Assembly (NCBI GenBank): GCA_032717465.1
Contig: CM064671.1
Span: 55,685,991 to 55,749,990, forward strand
DNA: 64,000 nucleotides
Direction: 5' to 3'
Origin: Coenobita brevimanus
Taxonomy: Eukaryota; Arthropoda; Malacostraca; Decapoda; Coenobitidae
Numbering within the stretch: the first letter of the stretch is position 1; each line of letters opens with the position of its first letter. The notes below the pieces were generated by a model. That model searched no databases. It was not told where the DNA came from and was given only the letters and a program-made list of their open reading frames with translations. Positions 31,960-42,009 of the stretch are shown piece after piece. The position numbers and the translations under genes were made by a program.

Positions 31960-33953
31960 TCATGCACATCTCCTCACAAAATTCATCCAGCCAGCTCGAT
32001 CTCCTGTCAGTTCCCTAGCCTCACCGACTTCCAAACCTCTCTTCCTCACACATTCATCCACCATATCTCTCCATCTTCTCCTTGGCCTATCTCGCCTCCT
32101 CCCTCCTTCGAGTTCGCTCAGATATACCTTCTGCAGCACTCTATTGTTATCCATTCTCTCCACATGACCATACCATCTCAGTACACTCTCTTCAGTTCTG
32201 GTGTCCACTGACTTCCTCACTCCGCGTCTTTCATGAATCACATTATTTCGTATCCTATCCACCCTCTGTACTCCACATACATTCCTTAGCAGTCCCATCT
32301 CCACTGCTCTTACTCTTGACTTTTCATTTTCATGCCACACCATAGTCTCACATCCATATGTTAAAATTGGCACTAACACTCCTTCATGTAAGCCTAGTGC
32401 AGCTGCAACACTCAAGCCTCTGTTTCTTATCAAGGCCTTCATTGCACCAGCTACTTTTCTTCCTTGTGTCACTCTACTTTCAACTTCTTTTGCACTTTTT
32501 CCTCTCTTTTCTATCACTGTACCCAGGTATTTGAACTCTCTCACCAATTCCAGTCTCTCTCCATTCACTGTTACATTGCACTGGGACTCAACTCTCTCAA
32601 TAACCATCACTTTACTCTTTTCTACATTTACTCTCAAGGAACGACGCTTACAGACATCAGCAAAACTCTGCACTAGCCTACCAAGTTCTTGTCCGGTACT
32701 TGCAAGCAGTACTGCATCATCAGCATACAACAAATTTGAGATATTTCATCCATCACCATTCATTACCAATGCCATCCCTCTTTCCATTACTCGTGTTTTC
32801 ACTTCTCTCATCACCCCATCCATATATACATTGAACAACCATGGGGACATCACATAACCTTGTCTCACGCCCACACTGATTGTGAACTATTCACTTAGAT
32901 GCCCATTAACCTTGACACATGCTTCACTACCATCATAAAAACTCTTGACGGCACCTAACAGCTTACCCTCTACACCGTACATGCGCAAAACTTTCCACAA
33001 TCCTTCTCTGTCCACTTTGTCATATGCTTTTTCCAGATCCATGAATGTCATAAACACCTTATGGTCCTTCTCAAAAGCCTTCTCTACTATCTGTCTCACT
33101 GCAAATATTTAGTCTACACATCCTCTGCCACTCCTAAAGCCACCCTGTTCATCACTCGCTAGGACTTCTGATATCTCTCTTACTTTCTCTATAAAGATTC
33201 TTCCATATACCTTCCCTACCACACTCAGTAAGCTTATGCCACGATAATTCTTGCACTCAATTCGTTCACCTTTATTTTTGTACGGGGGTACAATCACAGC
33301 CGTTTTCCATTCTGCAGGCACAGTTTCACTCACCCATGCCTTCTTACATACAGTATCTCAAACAAGCACTTCATTCCATTCTCTCCACTACATTTAAGCA
33401 TCTCTGCATACACCTTATCAACCCCAGCTGCTTTCCCATTTTTCAGCCGCTTCACAGCACTCTTCACCTGTGCGAGTGTCACGTCTCCTGGCACTGCATT
33501 CCTTCTCTGCACACCCCCAAAACCAATCATGTTTACAGCTGCTCTGCTCTCTCTATCCCCATTCATCAGGCTTTCAAAATATTCTTTCCATCTGGTCCTT
33601 ACTCCATCTCCATGGGTTAATAATCTACCACCTGCATCCTTCACACCATCCCATTTCTTACCGCTTTCACTTCTACATTTCCGCACCTCTTTCCAGAATA
33701 ACTTCCTATTTTCAGAGTAGTTTGCCTTCATTTTTCTTCCTAGATCCTCATTTACCTCCTTCTTTTTTCTCTTCACTAGTCTCTTTATGTGCTTCTTGCT
33801 CTCAACATTTTCAGTTCTTATTTCAACTGAACCCCTATCCTGTAACCGCTTTAGCCACTTCTTCCTCTTTTCCTCCACCGCTCTCTTTACCTCCTCATCC
33901 CACCATGCCGTACCTATCTTCTTTCTTGTTACTCTTGCCACACGACACCACAT
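31960..33953 (-). pseudogene. RTE-C linker, reverse transcriptase and C-terminal domain
   Basis: The linker frame (33953-33330) has TAWWDEEVKRAVEEK and KNGKAAGVDKVYAEML. RT frames follow: AEWKTAVIVPPYKNKG, NYRGISLLSVVGKVYGRIF, DEQGGFRSGRGCVD, a stop, FMDLEKAYDKVDREGLW, another stop, VGVRQGYVMSPWLFNVYMDG, then 32733-31960 with LYADDAVLLAST (catalytic box), FKYLGTVIEKRGKS, LRWYGHVERMDNNRV and RPRRRWRDMVDECV. Four frame breaks or stops, so inactive. Domain order equals RTE-A and RTE-B. Confidence 0.85.
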
Positions 33954-34021
33954 ACCGCTTTAGCATTCCTAACTATGCAATCCCTATATGCATTCCACAG
34001 TCTGTCCAGATCCATTTCATT

Positions 34022-34870
34022 TCAATTCAGTATTTCTAACTCGTCCTCTACTTTGGTTCTGTATTCATCTGCCATTTCTTTGATCCTCAGCTTCTCAACT
34101 TTCAGTCTTTCCCCCTGACTGCTTCTCTCTCTCTCCTGATCAACCTCACTCCTTTCAGCTTGATCTTGCATACCACAATCATATGATCTGACAGACCTCC
34201 ACATCGTCCTCTCACAGCCCTCGTATCAGCAACCATTCCCCTCATTGACCTCTCAATCAATCAGACTTCGTTCAACACGATCCCCGTTCCCTCTATACCA
34301 TGTATATTTCTGTGCATCTTTGTGTTTGAAATACGAATTACAAATGCACAACCTCCTCTCCTGACACATATCCTTTAGTCTCTTCCCATTATCATTTTCT
34401 CATTGTACTCCGTAGCAACCCATTATGTCATCCTCAGGACCAGTACCTACTCTTCCATTCATATCCCCCATCACAATCACTTTATAGATCCTGGGCATTT
34501 CTCCCACAACTTCACCCAGCTTTTTCTCTCTCTCACTTCTGTCCTCACATGGTGCATATGCTACAATCACTGCCACTTCCACCTTCTCAAACTTGAACTT
34601 GACATACATACATCTCGAGCTAACACATTTGTAGTCTCTCATTCCACTCTGCCACATCTCATTCATCAACAAAGCAACTTCTTCCTTGCATCTTCCTCGC
34701 CTATTCATTCCCGATCTTACACATTTCGTGCCCTCCCACTCCTGCACTTTGCATCCTTTCATCTTCGTTTCACACAATGCCATCACAGCATATCTCACAC
34801 TCTTGAACACATTCACCACTTCCACCCTCTTGCTCTCCTCATTCACGCCTCTCACATTCCACATGGCCAC
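34022..34870 (-). pseudogene. RTE-C endonuclease
   Basis: Open frame 34870-34400 begins MAMWNVRGVNEESKRVEVV and contains VMALCETKMKGCK, VEVAVIVAYAPCEDRSE and VIVMGDMNGRVGTG, then breaks. Other frames continue with ENDNGKRLKDMCQERRL, YTWYRGNGDRVE and, near 34190, SDHMIV-like text. Catalytic Glu and Asp/Asn are visible. At least three frame changes. Confidence 0.78.
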
Positions 34871-35125
34871 GCGAGTCTCCCCATTTGGTTGGGGCCCTGG
34901 GCAGGTATTGGGCCCTCCGAGGATCTCTGAAACGACTGCCGTGATTAAGTGATTTTGGAGAGGGGAATCTGGGGGACACTTAACCCTGCCAGAAACCCCG
35001 GTTATATGGTTACCACCCAGCGTAGTAAATGGTTTCCTGAGTACAGGAAACCATTTGGCTTATCACTCAGTGTAGAGATCATATGGTACCTCTACATTGA
35101 GTGCATGGATGATAGGTGCCCCACC

Positions 35126-35128
<3 letters not shown>

Positions 35129-35171
<43 letters not shown>
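35129..35171. repeat. (AT)n array
   Basis: A 43-bp TA run at the 5' boundary of RTE-C. Confidence 0.95.
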
Positions 35172-35173
<2 letters not shown>

Positions 35174-35766
35174 AGATTTCAATTCTGATACAGTTGAAAT
35201 TTTACAAGATACCCAAAGGTTTTGACGTTGACAAAAAAAAAAAAAAAAAAAAAGGCTCTGTTTAAGGAGACGGCTCAGTAAAAAAAAATTGCAAATGGAA
35301 TGCACTCTTAGCCTGTCAGAGTATAAAACATGGACCTAGGATGTGAAATGTTTAAGATGAACCATTTTTGCAATATTATTACGGTGATTATTGAACATCC
35401 TAATGAGTATTAAGACAGTACAATGGATCCGTCCACAAACAGGTTTCAGGGCAGATGATTAAACTTTACCCTGTGACCTAAGCGAGGTTATTGACAAATT
35501 GCTGTCACACTCAAATTATTTCATTCTTGCCTAGCCCTTGACCCTTCCTCAATTTTGCTTTAGATCAGGTTAAAACTGCCAATTACACTGACTTTTCACC
35601 TTTCCTTGTGGTCTTCTTCTTTGTATAGTTGTTCTCAAAGTTGAATCTCTTTATTCTCATTTTCACCTCAGCATTGCCACAAAGTGTAGTCTACACCGTA
35701 TAAAATATAAAAGTGGTATAAGATGACCTTTGCACGAGACCTTGGCCTTTGACATATTGTTCTTAA

Positions 35767-35770
<4 letters not shown>
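35172..35770. repeat. Degenerate TGACCTTTGAC-type repeat region, left block
   Basis: Scattered CCTGTGACCTAAG, CTTGACCCTTCC, GATGACCTTTGCAC and CTTGGCCTTTGAC motifs in AT-rich sequence, like those at 42007-42720. No coding sequence recognised. An A21 run lies near 35234. Confidence 0.45.
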
Positions 35771-35814
<44 letters not shown>

Positions 35815-35833
35815 AGAGAGAGAGAGAGAGAGA
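35771..35833. repeat. (AT)n(GA)n
   Basis: 40 bp of AT followed by about 23 bp of GA. Confidence 0.95.
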
Positions 35834-35840
35834 AGAACAA

Positions 35841-36270
35841 TATAGTAAAACCTCACTGTAACGGACTAATTGGGTTCCAAACCATTCCGAAAAATGCGAA
35901 ATTGTGACAAAAGCGACATCCGGACTACCCCTGCTAATCCGGTCTTTTTCCAATATATCAGACATTATTCCGGATTGCATGAAGGGTTTTAGAAGTGTTT
36001 TGACTACCATTGCAGTACTATTCTGTGTTATAACTTCATTACATTAATCAAATGATATAATATATATAATAACACTGTACTGTACACTAATAAACATGTC
36101 TTTTATTTACCTTATTGTGGTGAATATAGCTGAAGTGGTCAGGCAGTCCGGACTGCTTCTGGCTTTATCGGACTTTTTCCGATATATAGGAGTTAGTCTG
36201 GTAGCTCCTTGAGTCCGATAAAAGCAAATTCCGATCTACTGAAGTCCAGTATATCGAGATTTTATTTTGT
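35841..36270. mobile_element. Possible pogo/mariner-type MITE
   Basis: The left end TATAGTAAAACCTCACTGTA and the right end (opposite strand) ACAAAATAAAATCTCGATAT are imperfect inverted repeats. TA-rich flanks fit a TA target. About 430 bp, non-coding, with repeated CCGGACT and TCGGACTTTTTCCG internal motifs. The AACCTC start resembles Tc1/mariner-pogo termini. Confidence 0.4.
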
Positions 36271-36316
36271 ATATACATATATGTAAATATATATATATAT
36301 ATACAGTATATATATG

Positions 36317-36368
<52 letters not shown>
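36271..36368. repeat. (AT)n, target of the Gmr1-like element
   Basis: About 98 bp of TATA-rich dinucleotide repeat directly before the 5' LTR. The same repeat continues after the 3' LTR at 41818, so the element landed inside an AT microsatellite. Confidence 0.92.
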
Positions 36369-36372
<4 letters not shown>

Positions 36373-37157
36373 ACATAGCCTATGATTTCATCATCCTTTG
36401 TGTAATTTTAACGCTCAGTATGCTGCATGTTTGATCACGAGCGTGTTCTGCCTCAGTTCCCCCCTTCTACCGTTATAGTAGAGTAAGTCGTTCTCTCTGT
36501 TGCTTAGAGCGGGATTATCAGCTCTTTGTCCCCATGGCTTCATTTGCGCGTCCCTCTTACAAGTTGTATCAGGCTCTGCTGGCCCCTATATAATGAGCTC
36601 AGTCTCTGCATCATTGCCACTTAGATCTGCTCCTCATTTTGTTCACATCTCTGTCCTCCCCTGTACAGATATTATTATTGTGAGTGCTCAAGAAGTCTCC
36701 AACCATCTAGCAGCTGTGTGTAATTTGAGTATAACTGCTGTTGCATTTTTCTTGTACTGTATAGCATAAGTTTAATTTGTAGGCCTAGTGAAGTTTTTGT
36801 AATTCGTGTGGGGTTCTTATGTCAGTTATTTTTGATAATAGTTTGTATCTGTAATTATTTATCTGGCATTCACTGAGTATTATCTGGTATCTCATTTTAT
36901 CAGGGCTGACTTAGATAAATTTATTCTTGCTAATTTCGTGTTAATAGAGGCTATTGCAGTTAACCATATATTTAACCTGTTTATTTGCCATTACATTATC
37001 CTTATGAGTCCTGAATGTTTTGTTGTTAGTTTGAGCATTAAACTTTGACTTGTAATTTTACCTAACTCTTTTGTTTTGAACCTGGAACTTTGCGGGACAG
37101 TGGTGACTCTTCGTGTTCTCACTTAAAGTGTACGTTATCTTTCTCTGTTCCGTAACA
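36369..37157 (+). repeat. 5' LTR of the Gmr1-like element
   Basis: 789 bp, TG...CA. Contains TATATAA at 36587-36593 followed by TCAGT at 36599-36603 and TCATT at 36612, possible promoter and start signals, and ATTAAA at about 37038, a possible polyadenylation signal. It differs from the 3' LTR only at 36738 (C here, T at 41398). Confidence 0.95.
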
Positions 37158-37163
37158 TAAATT

Positions 37164-37182
37164 TGGCGACCTCATATCAGGA
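37164..37182 (+). promoter_or_regulatory. Primer-binding site
   Basis: TGGCGACCTCATATCAGG begins 6 nt after the 5' LTR. PBS sequences start with TGG, complementary to the CCA end of a tRNA. The tRNA used is not identified. Confidence 0.6.
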
Positions 37183-37238
37183 TATTCAGGATATTATCAT
37201 AAGGATATTGTTTGATATTTTGTGACTGTGATATATTC

Positions 37239-40200
37239 ATGATGGCTACTATTTCTACACTTGATGAAGCCAAAGATTTTTTGTCAAATGTGCAAACAGT
37301 GTGTGATATAGAAAACAGAACAAAGAATGAACTTAAGCTTGTTGCTCAACAATTGGGAATTGCAGTTCACTCTCATCATTCTAAAGATCAAATTGTTGGC
37401 ATGATTAATAAAAGCTTGTTTAATGTAACTCCTCCAAATGAGCAAACGCAGATTGAATTAGCTAAGTTACAGCTAGCCCTGCAGGAGGCTCGTGTGAAGG
37501 AAGCTGAATTTCAAGCACGTGCTAAGGAGGCTGATGTTAAGGAGGCAAATGCTCGTATTGAAGAGGCACAGGTACAGGCTCAGGCACAAATTGAACTTGC
37601 CAGGATTCAGGCAGACCATGAGTATCGCATGAAACAAGGTGGAACTGGATCATCTAGCTCTGATGATTTTGATGTGGCTAAAAATGTTAAACTTGTCCCT
37701 CCTTTTAATGAATCTGATTTAACAAAGTATTTTCAGTTGTTTGAGAGGGTAGCTACAGGTTTTAATTGGCCTAAGGAGTATTGGCCAGTACTCCTTCAAA
37801 CTGTTCTCACCGGTAAAGCTCAAGTAACTTATGCATCTTTGCCTCAGGATCAGTCTGATAATTATGATGTAGTTAAGAGCTTGATTCTTAAGGCCTATGA
37901 GCTTGTTCCTGAAGCTTATAGAGTAAAATTTAGGACAACTTACAAGCAAGATAAGCAATCCCATGTTGAGTATGCAAAAATCAAAGAAGATCTGTTAGAG
38001 CAGTGGTTAAATTCTAAGAATGTGGATTCTGATTTTGGTAAATTTAAGCAGATGATTTTGCTGGAGGATTTCAAAAGGTGTATTTATAAAGATGTAAGCC
38101 TATATCTTGATGAGAAAAGAATAGATAATTTGTCTGATGCTGCAGTTTTAGCTGATGAGTATGTTCTCACTCACAAGAGATATTCTAGAGAAAAAGGGAA
38201 AGCTGAGAGTAAGTACGTTGCCTCTACTCAGAGTACAGGTAACAGGAAAGAGAATAAGGATGATGTTTCTCAGGAAGTAAATACCAGCTTCACCTCTAGA
38301 TTTCAGAAAAGTAAATGTACTTATTGTAGTAAGCTTGGTCATACTACGGAGAGATGTTTCAGGAGACAGCGTGATGTGAACAAAAAGGAGTCTTTAAATA
38401 TTCAGTCAATTGGTCTAGTGTCCACTCTTGAGAGTTCCCAGAATTCTTTAACTGAGTTAACTGAACCTGCTTTGAGGGGTAACTTAAATTCTCATGATGG
38501 AGCTCCTCTTTTGAGCAGTAACGTGGGTGACACTCTCAAGAGTTCATGTGCTAATTTCCTGTCTGATGGTTTTGTCAGTCCTCTGGACAGTAATGACAGG
38601 AAATCAGTTAAAATATATCGTGATACAGGTGCTTGCCAATCCCTTATGCTGACCAGTGTTCTAGGCTCTAATTTTAATTCCTCTGATGAAACTGTAATCT
38701 TACAAGGTGTAGGGAATAATTACTTCTCTGTTCCTCTGTGCAGAGTGAATTTAGAGTCTGGTTTTGTTAATGGTTCTGTTATGGTTGGGTTGGTTGAGAC
38801 ACTCCCAATGTCAGGTGTAACTTTCTTACTTGGAAATGATATTGGTGGAAGTCAAGTGTGTCCAGCTCCTCAGTTGTCTAGTGAGCCAGTGGCTGCGACC
38901 CAGGATTGTGATGTCCCTGATGTGTTCCCTGCATGTGCTGTCACTAGGGCTAAGTCTAAAGTTACTGGTGATTTAGAGGATAATGATGATGATGATGTTA
39001 TCCTAGCTGACACTTTTCTTGCTAATTTGGACCACTCACCAGATGAGGCAGTACCCCGTAGTGTTGATAATTTGTCTCGTCAAGAGTTGGTTGAGTTGCA
39101 GGTTGCTGACCCTGAGTTGAAAGGTCTAGCTAACTCTGCTTACAGTGAAGAAGAGTCAGCCGGTGCTTCTACTTGTTATTATGTAAAGTCAGGAGTACTT
39201 ATGAGGAAGTGGAGACCCCCAACAGCATCAGCCGACTGTGAATGGGAGGTTGTACATCAAGTTGTCATCCCTCGTGTTTGTAGGCAGGATATCATTCGAG
39301 TGGCTCATGATTCCAGTTTGGCAGGACACCTTGGAGTGAGGAAGACTGTGGCACGCATTTTGAAACACTTCTACTGGCCAGGTATCTTCAGGGATGTTTC
39401 CTGGTATTGTAAGTCTTGTCACACCTGTCAAGTTGTGGGGAAGTGTAATCAGACCGAAAAGGTTGCACCTCTAGTTCCCATTCCTCCTTTTGAGGCGCCT
39501 TTCACCCGTGTGTTGGTGGATATTGTGGGCCCTCTTCCTAAGACTTCTTCAGGATTTTCTTATGTGTTGACCATGATTGATATGGCTACTCGTTATCCTG
39601 AAGCCATTCCACTTAGAAATATCTCAGCAAAGAACGTGGTTAAGGAAATGCTAGGGTTCTTCACAAAGTTTGGTCTGCCCAAGGAGGTACAGTCAGACCG
39701 GGGAAGTAATTTCATGTCAAATGTTTTCAAGCAGTCTCTGAAAGAGTTGGGCATCACCCAGATCACGTCTTCAGCTTACCATCCCCAGACCCAAGGAGCG
39801 TTGGAAAGATATCATCAAACACTCAAATCGATGCTCAAGAAATACTGTTTGGAACATCAGAAAGACTGGGATAAAGGTCTTCCATTCGTTGTATTTGCTG
39901 CAAGAGAATCTCCAAATGAATCACTGGGCTTCTCACCTTTTGAACTACTGTTTGGCCATGAAGTAAGAGGACCCCTTAAGTTACTCAAGGAATGCTGGCT
40001 GTCGGAGGAAGATGACGTCAACCTGCTGGAGTATGTGATGAATTTCAAAGAACGGCTGTCCACTGCTTTACAGCTGGCGAGAGAGAATTTAGGAGCTGCT
40101 CAGGAGAAGATGAAGACTTGGTATGATAAGAAGTCCAGGTTACGCCACTTTCAGCCAGGAGATCAGGTTTTGATTCTGTTACCAGTTCATGGGCAACCTC

Positions 40201-41045
40201 TTCAAGCCAAGTTTAGTGGTCCTTATTTCGTGGAGAAGAAACTCAGTGATGTCAACTATGTCATCGCCACACCAGATCGTAGAAAGAGCAAGCAACTATG
40301 TCACATCAACATGCTAAAGTTATATCACAGGCGGGACGAAAATAATCCAGTCTGCACTGTAGCTGTTCCACTCGAGTCTACAAGTGAAGTTCTCCCATGC
40401 AGCATGAGCCTGAGTGATAGTTTGGGGAAGAATCCTGATATCATGAATGATCTCCAGACTAAGCTTTCTCATCTACCTCCTAAGGAAAGGCAGGAGTTTT
40501 CGGCATTACTGCAGGAGTACCCGCAAGTGTTCTGTGCTACTCCAGGAAGAACCACTGTGTTGATGCATGATGTCGATGTTGGAGACGCAAAGCCAATTAA
40601 ATTGCCTCCTTACCGTGTGAACCCAGTGAAAGTTCCTCTCATCCAGAAGGAGCTTGGCTACCTGTTGGACCACAAGATGATTGAGCCCTGTCAGAGCGAG
40701 TGGAGTTCTCCTGTCACTCTGGTCCCTAAGCCAGGTGGGTCACAGCGGCTTTGCATTGACTACAGACGTGTTAATCAGATAACTAAAACAGACACTTACC
40801 CTCTCCCTCGTGTGGAAGATTGCATAGACAAGATCGGAAAGGCTAGGTACATAAGTAAGTTTGATTTGTTAAAGGGATACTGGCAAGTACCTATGACTGA
40901 ACGTGCTGGGGAGGTCTCATGTTTTGTAGCACTGGGAAGGACATTTGCATGTTCTGTAATGCCATGTACAGATTGTTTTAGAGTAATAAGAAATTTCCTT
41001 TGTAAATTTCTTTTTCTTTGTGGGGAGGTGTTACATAGCCTATGA
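37239..41045 (+). CDS. Gag-protease-integrase-partial RT polyprotein, open frame
   Basis: ATG codons at 37239 and 37242 are both plausible; from 37239 the frame is 1268 codons and ends with TGA inside the 3' LTR. Gag: an N-terminal helical domain (about 1-65), an Ala/Glu-rich coiled coil (about 70-140), and a SCAN-like capsid (about 150-315, with KLVPPFNESDLTKYF and DAAVLADEYVLTHK). Zinc knuckle CTYCSKLGHTTERC at 360-373. Protease RDTGACQS with Asp 462. Integrase: HHCC finger from about 690 to 731 and core residues Asp761, Asp820 and Glu856, all present. RT starts near 1115, has VTLVPKPGGSQRLCIDYRR and the first catalytic Asp1209, then ends after SCFVALGRTFACSVMPC in a short foreign tail. YxDD and RNase H are absent, so it cannot reverse transcribe alone. 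Confidence 0.92.
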   Translation: MMATISTLDEAKDFLSNVQTVCDIENRTKNELKLVAQQLGIAVHSHHSKDQIVGMINKSLFNVTPPNEQTQIELAKLQLALQEARVKEAEFQARAKEADVKEANARIEEAQVQAQAQIELARIQADHEYRMKQGGTGSSSSDDFDVAKNVKLVPPFNESDLTKYFQLFERVATGFNWPKEYWPVLLQTVLTGKAQVTYASLPQDQSDNYDVVKSLILKAYELVPEAYRVKFRTTYKQDKQSHVEYAKIKEDLLEQWLNSKNVDSDFGKFKQMILLEDFKRCIYKDVSLYLDEKRIDNLSDAAVLADEYVLTHKRYSREKGKAESKYVASTQSTGNRKENKDDVSQEVNTSFTSRFQKSKCTYCSKLGHTTERCFRRQRDVNKKESLNIQSIGLVSTLESSQNSLTELTEPALRGNLNSHDGAPLLSSNVGDTLKSSCANFLSDGFVSPLDSNDRKSVKIYRDTGACQSLMLTSVLGSNFNSSDETVILQGVGNNYFSVPLCRVNLESGFVNGSVMVGLVETLPMSGVTFLLGNDIGGSQVCPAPQLSSEPVAATQDCDVPDVFPACAVTRAKSKVTGDLEDNDDDDVILADTFLANLDHSPDEAVPRSVDNLSRQELVELQVADPELKGLANSAYSEEESAGASTCYYVKSGVLMRKWRPPTASADCEWEVVHQVVIPRVCRQDIIRVAHDSSLAGHLGVRKTVARILKHFYWPGIFRDVSWYCKSCHTCQVVGKCNQTEKVAPLVPIPPFEAPFTRVLVDIVGPLPKTSSGFSYVLTMIDMATRYPEAIPLRNISAKNVVKEMLGFFTKFGLPKEVQSDRGSNFMSNVFKQSLKELGITQITSSAYHPQTQGALERYHQTLKSMLKKYCLEHQKDWDKGLPFVVFAARESPNESLGFSPFELLFGHEVRGPLKLLKECWLSEEDDVNLLEYVMNFKERLSTALQLARENLGAAQEKMKTWYDKKSRLRHFQPGDQVLILLPVHGQPLQAKFSGPYFVEKKLSDVNYVIATPDRRKSKQLCHINMLKLYHRRDENNPVCTVAVPLESTSEVLPCSMSLSDSLGKNPDIMNDLQTKLSHLPPKERQEFSALLQEYPQVFCATPGRTTVLMHDVDVGDAKPIKLPPYRVNPVKVPLIQKELGYLLDHKMIEPCQSEWSSPVTLVPKPGGSQRLCIDYRRVNQITKTDTYPLPRVEDCIDKIGKARYISKFDLLKGYWQVPMTERAGEVSCFVALGRTFACSVMPCTDCFRVIRNFLCKFLFLCGEVLHSL
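41018..41028 (+). promoter_or_regulatory. Polypurine tract
   Basis: TTTGTGGGGAGG immediately precedes the 3' LTR; GGGGAGG is the purine-rich core that would prime plus-strand DNA synthesis. It overlaps the end of the polyprotein frame. Confidence 0.6.
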
Positions 41046-41813
41046 TTTCATCATCCTTTGTGTAATTTTAACGCTCAGTATGCTGCATGTTTGATCACGA
41101 GCGTGTTCTGCCTCAGTTCCCCCCTTCTACCGTTATAGTAGAGTAAGTCGTTCTCTCTGTTGCTTAGAGCGGGATTATCAGCTCTTTGTCCCCATGGCTT
41201 CATTTGCGCGTCCCTCTTACAAGTTGTATCAGGCTCTGCTGGCCCCTATATAATGAGCTCAGTCTCTGCATCATTGCCACTTAGATCTGCTCCTCATTTT
41301 GTTCACATCTCTGTCCTCCCCTGTACAGATATTATTATTGTGAGTGCTCAAGAAGTCTCCAACCATCTAGCAGCTGTGTGTAATTTGAGTATAACTGTTG
41401 TTGCATTTTTCTTGTACTGTATAGCATAAGTTTAATTTGTAGGCCTAGTGAAGTTTTTGTAATTCGTGTGGGGTTCTTATGTCAGTTATTTTTGATAATA
41501 GTTTGTATCTGTAATTATTTATCTGGCATTCACTGAGTATTATCTGGTATCTCATTTTATCAGGGCTGACTTAGATAAATTTATTCTTGCTAATTTCGTG
41601 TTAATAGAGGCTATTGCAGTTAACCATATATTTAACCTGTTTATTTGCCATTACATTATCCTTATGAGTCCTGAATGTTTTGTTGTTAGTTTGAGCATTA
41701 AACTTTGACTTGTAATTTTACCTAACTCTTTTGTTTTGAACCTGGAACTTTGCGGGACAGTGGTGACTCTTCGTGTTCTCACTTAAAGTGTACGTTATCT
41801 TTCTCTGTTCCGT

Positions 41814-41817
<4 letters not shown>
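41029..41817 (+). repeat. 3' LTR of the Gmr1-like element
   Basis: 789 bp, offset 4,660 bp from the 5' LTR with a single visible substitution. Its first 17 bases encode the last codons and stop of the upstream polyprotein. Confidence 0.95.
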
Positions 41818-41879
<62 letters not shown>

Positions 41880-41890
41880 CTATATCGATA

Positions 41891-41955
<65 letters not shown>

Positions 41956-41973
41956 TCTCTCTCTCTCTATCTA

Positions 41974-42006
<33 letters not shown>
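41818..42006. repeat. Compound (AT)n(GT)n(AT)n(CT)n(AT)n array
   Basis: Successive AT, TG, AT, CT and AT runs over 189 bp directly after the 3' LTR. Confidence 0.97.

Positions 42007-42009
<3 letters not shown>

Larger units (their letters stand above)
31707..35128 (-). mobile_element. RTE-C: near full-length RTE-like retrotransposon
   Basis: Minus strand, 5' to 3': a 5' UTR (about 35075-34875) sharing a module with RTE-B (CCATATAACC and CGCTGGGTGGTAACC), endonuclease (34870-about 34210), linker (33953-33330), RT (33333-31960) and a 3' UTR ending in a (GAT)n tail near 31711. Multiple frame breaks. It is bordered by (AT)n on both sides. Confidence 0.8.
36369..41817 (+). mobile_element. Gmr1-like Gypsy LTR retrotransposon with truncated pol
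   Basis: 5,449 bp with identical-length LTRs (36369-37157 and 41029-41817) starting TGTTACATAG and ending CCGTAACA, primer-binding site, one long gag-pol frame and a purine-rich tract before the 3' LTR. The domain order is gag, protease, integrase, then reverse transcriptase, the order known for Gmr1-type Gypsy elements and the reverse of ordinary Gypsy. RT stops before the YxDD box, and thumb and RNase H are absent. The LTRs differ at one position. The target is an (AT)n run, so the duplication cannot be resolved. Confidence 0.92.

Noticed and set aside
36500..36769. 89-codon frame in the LTR, repeated at 41160-41429
   Set aside because: Lies wholly within the LTR of the Gmr1-like element and is duplicated with it; no domain or expected coding role.
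37212..37238. Upstream extension of the Gmr1-like polyprotein from TTG
   Set aside because: The frame is open to 37212, but two ATG codons at 37239 and 37242 are the natural starts.
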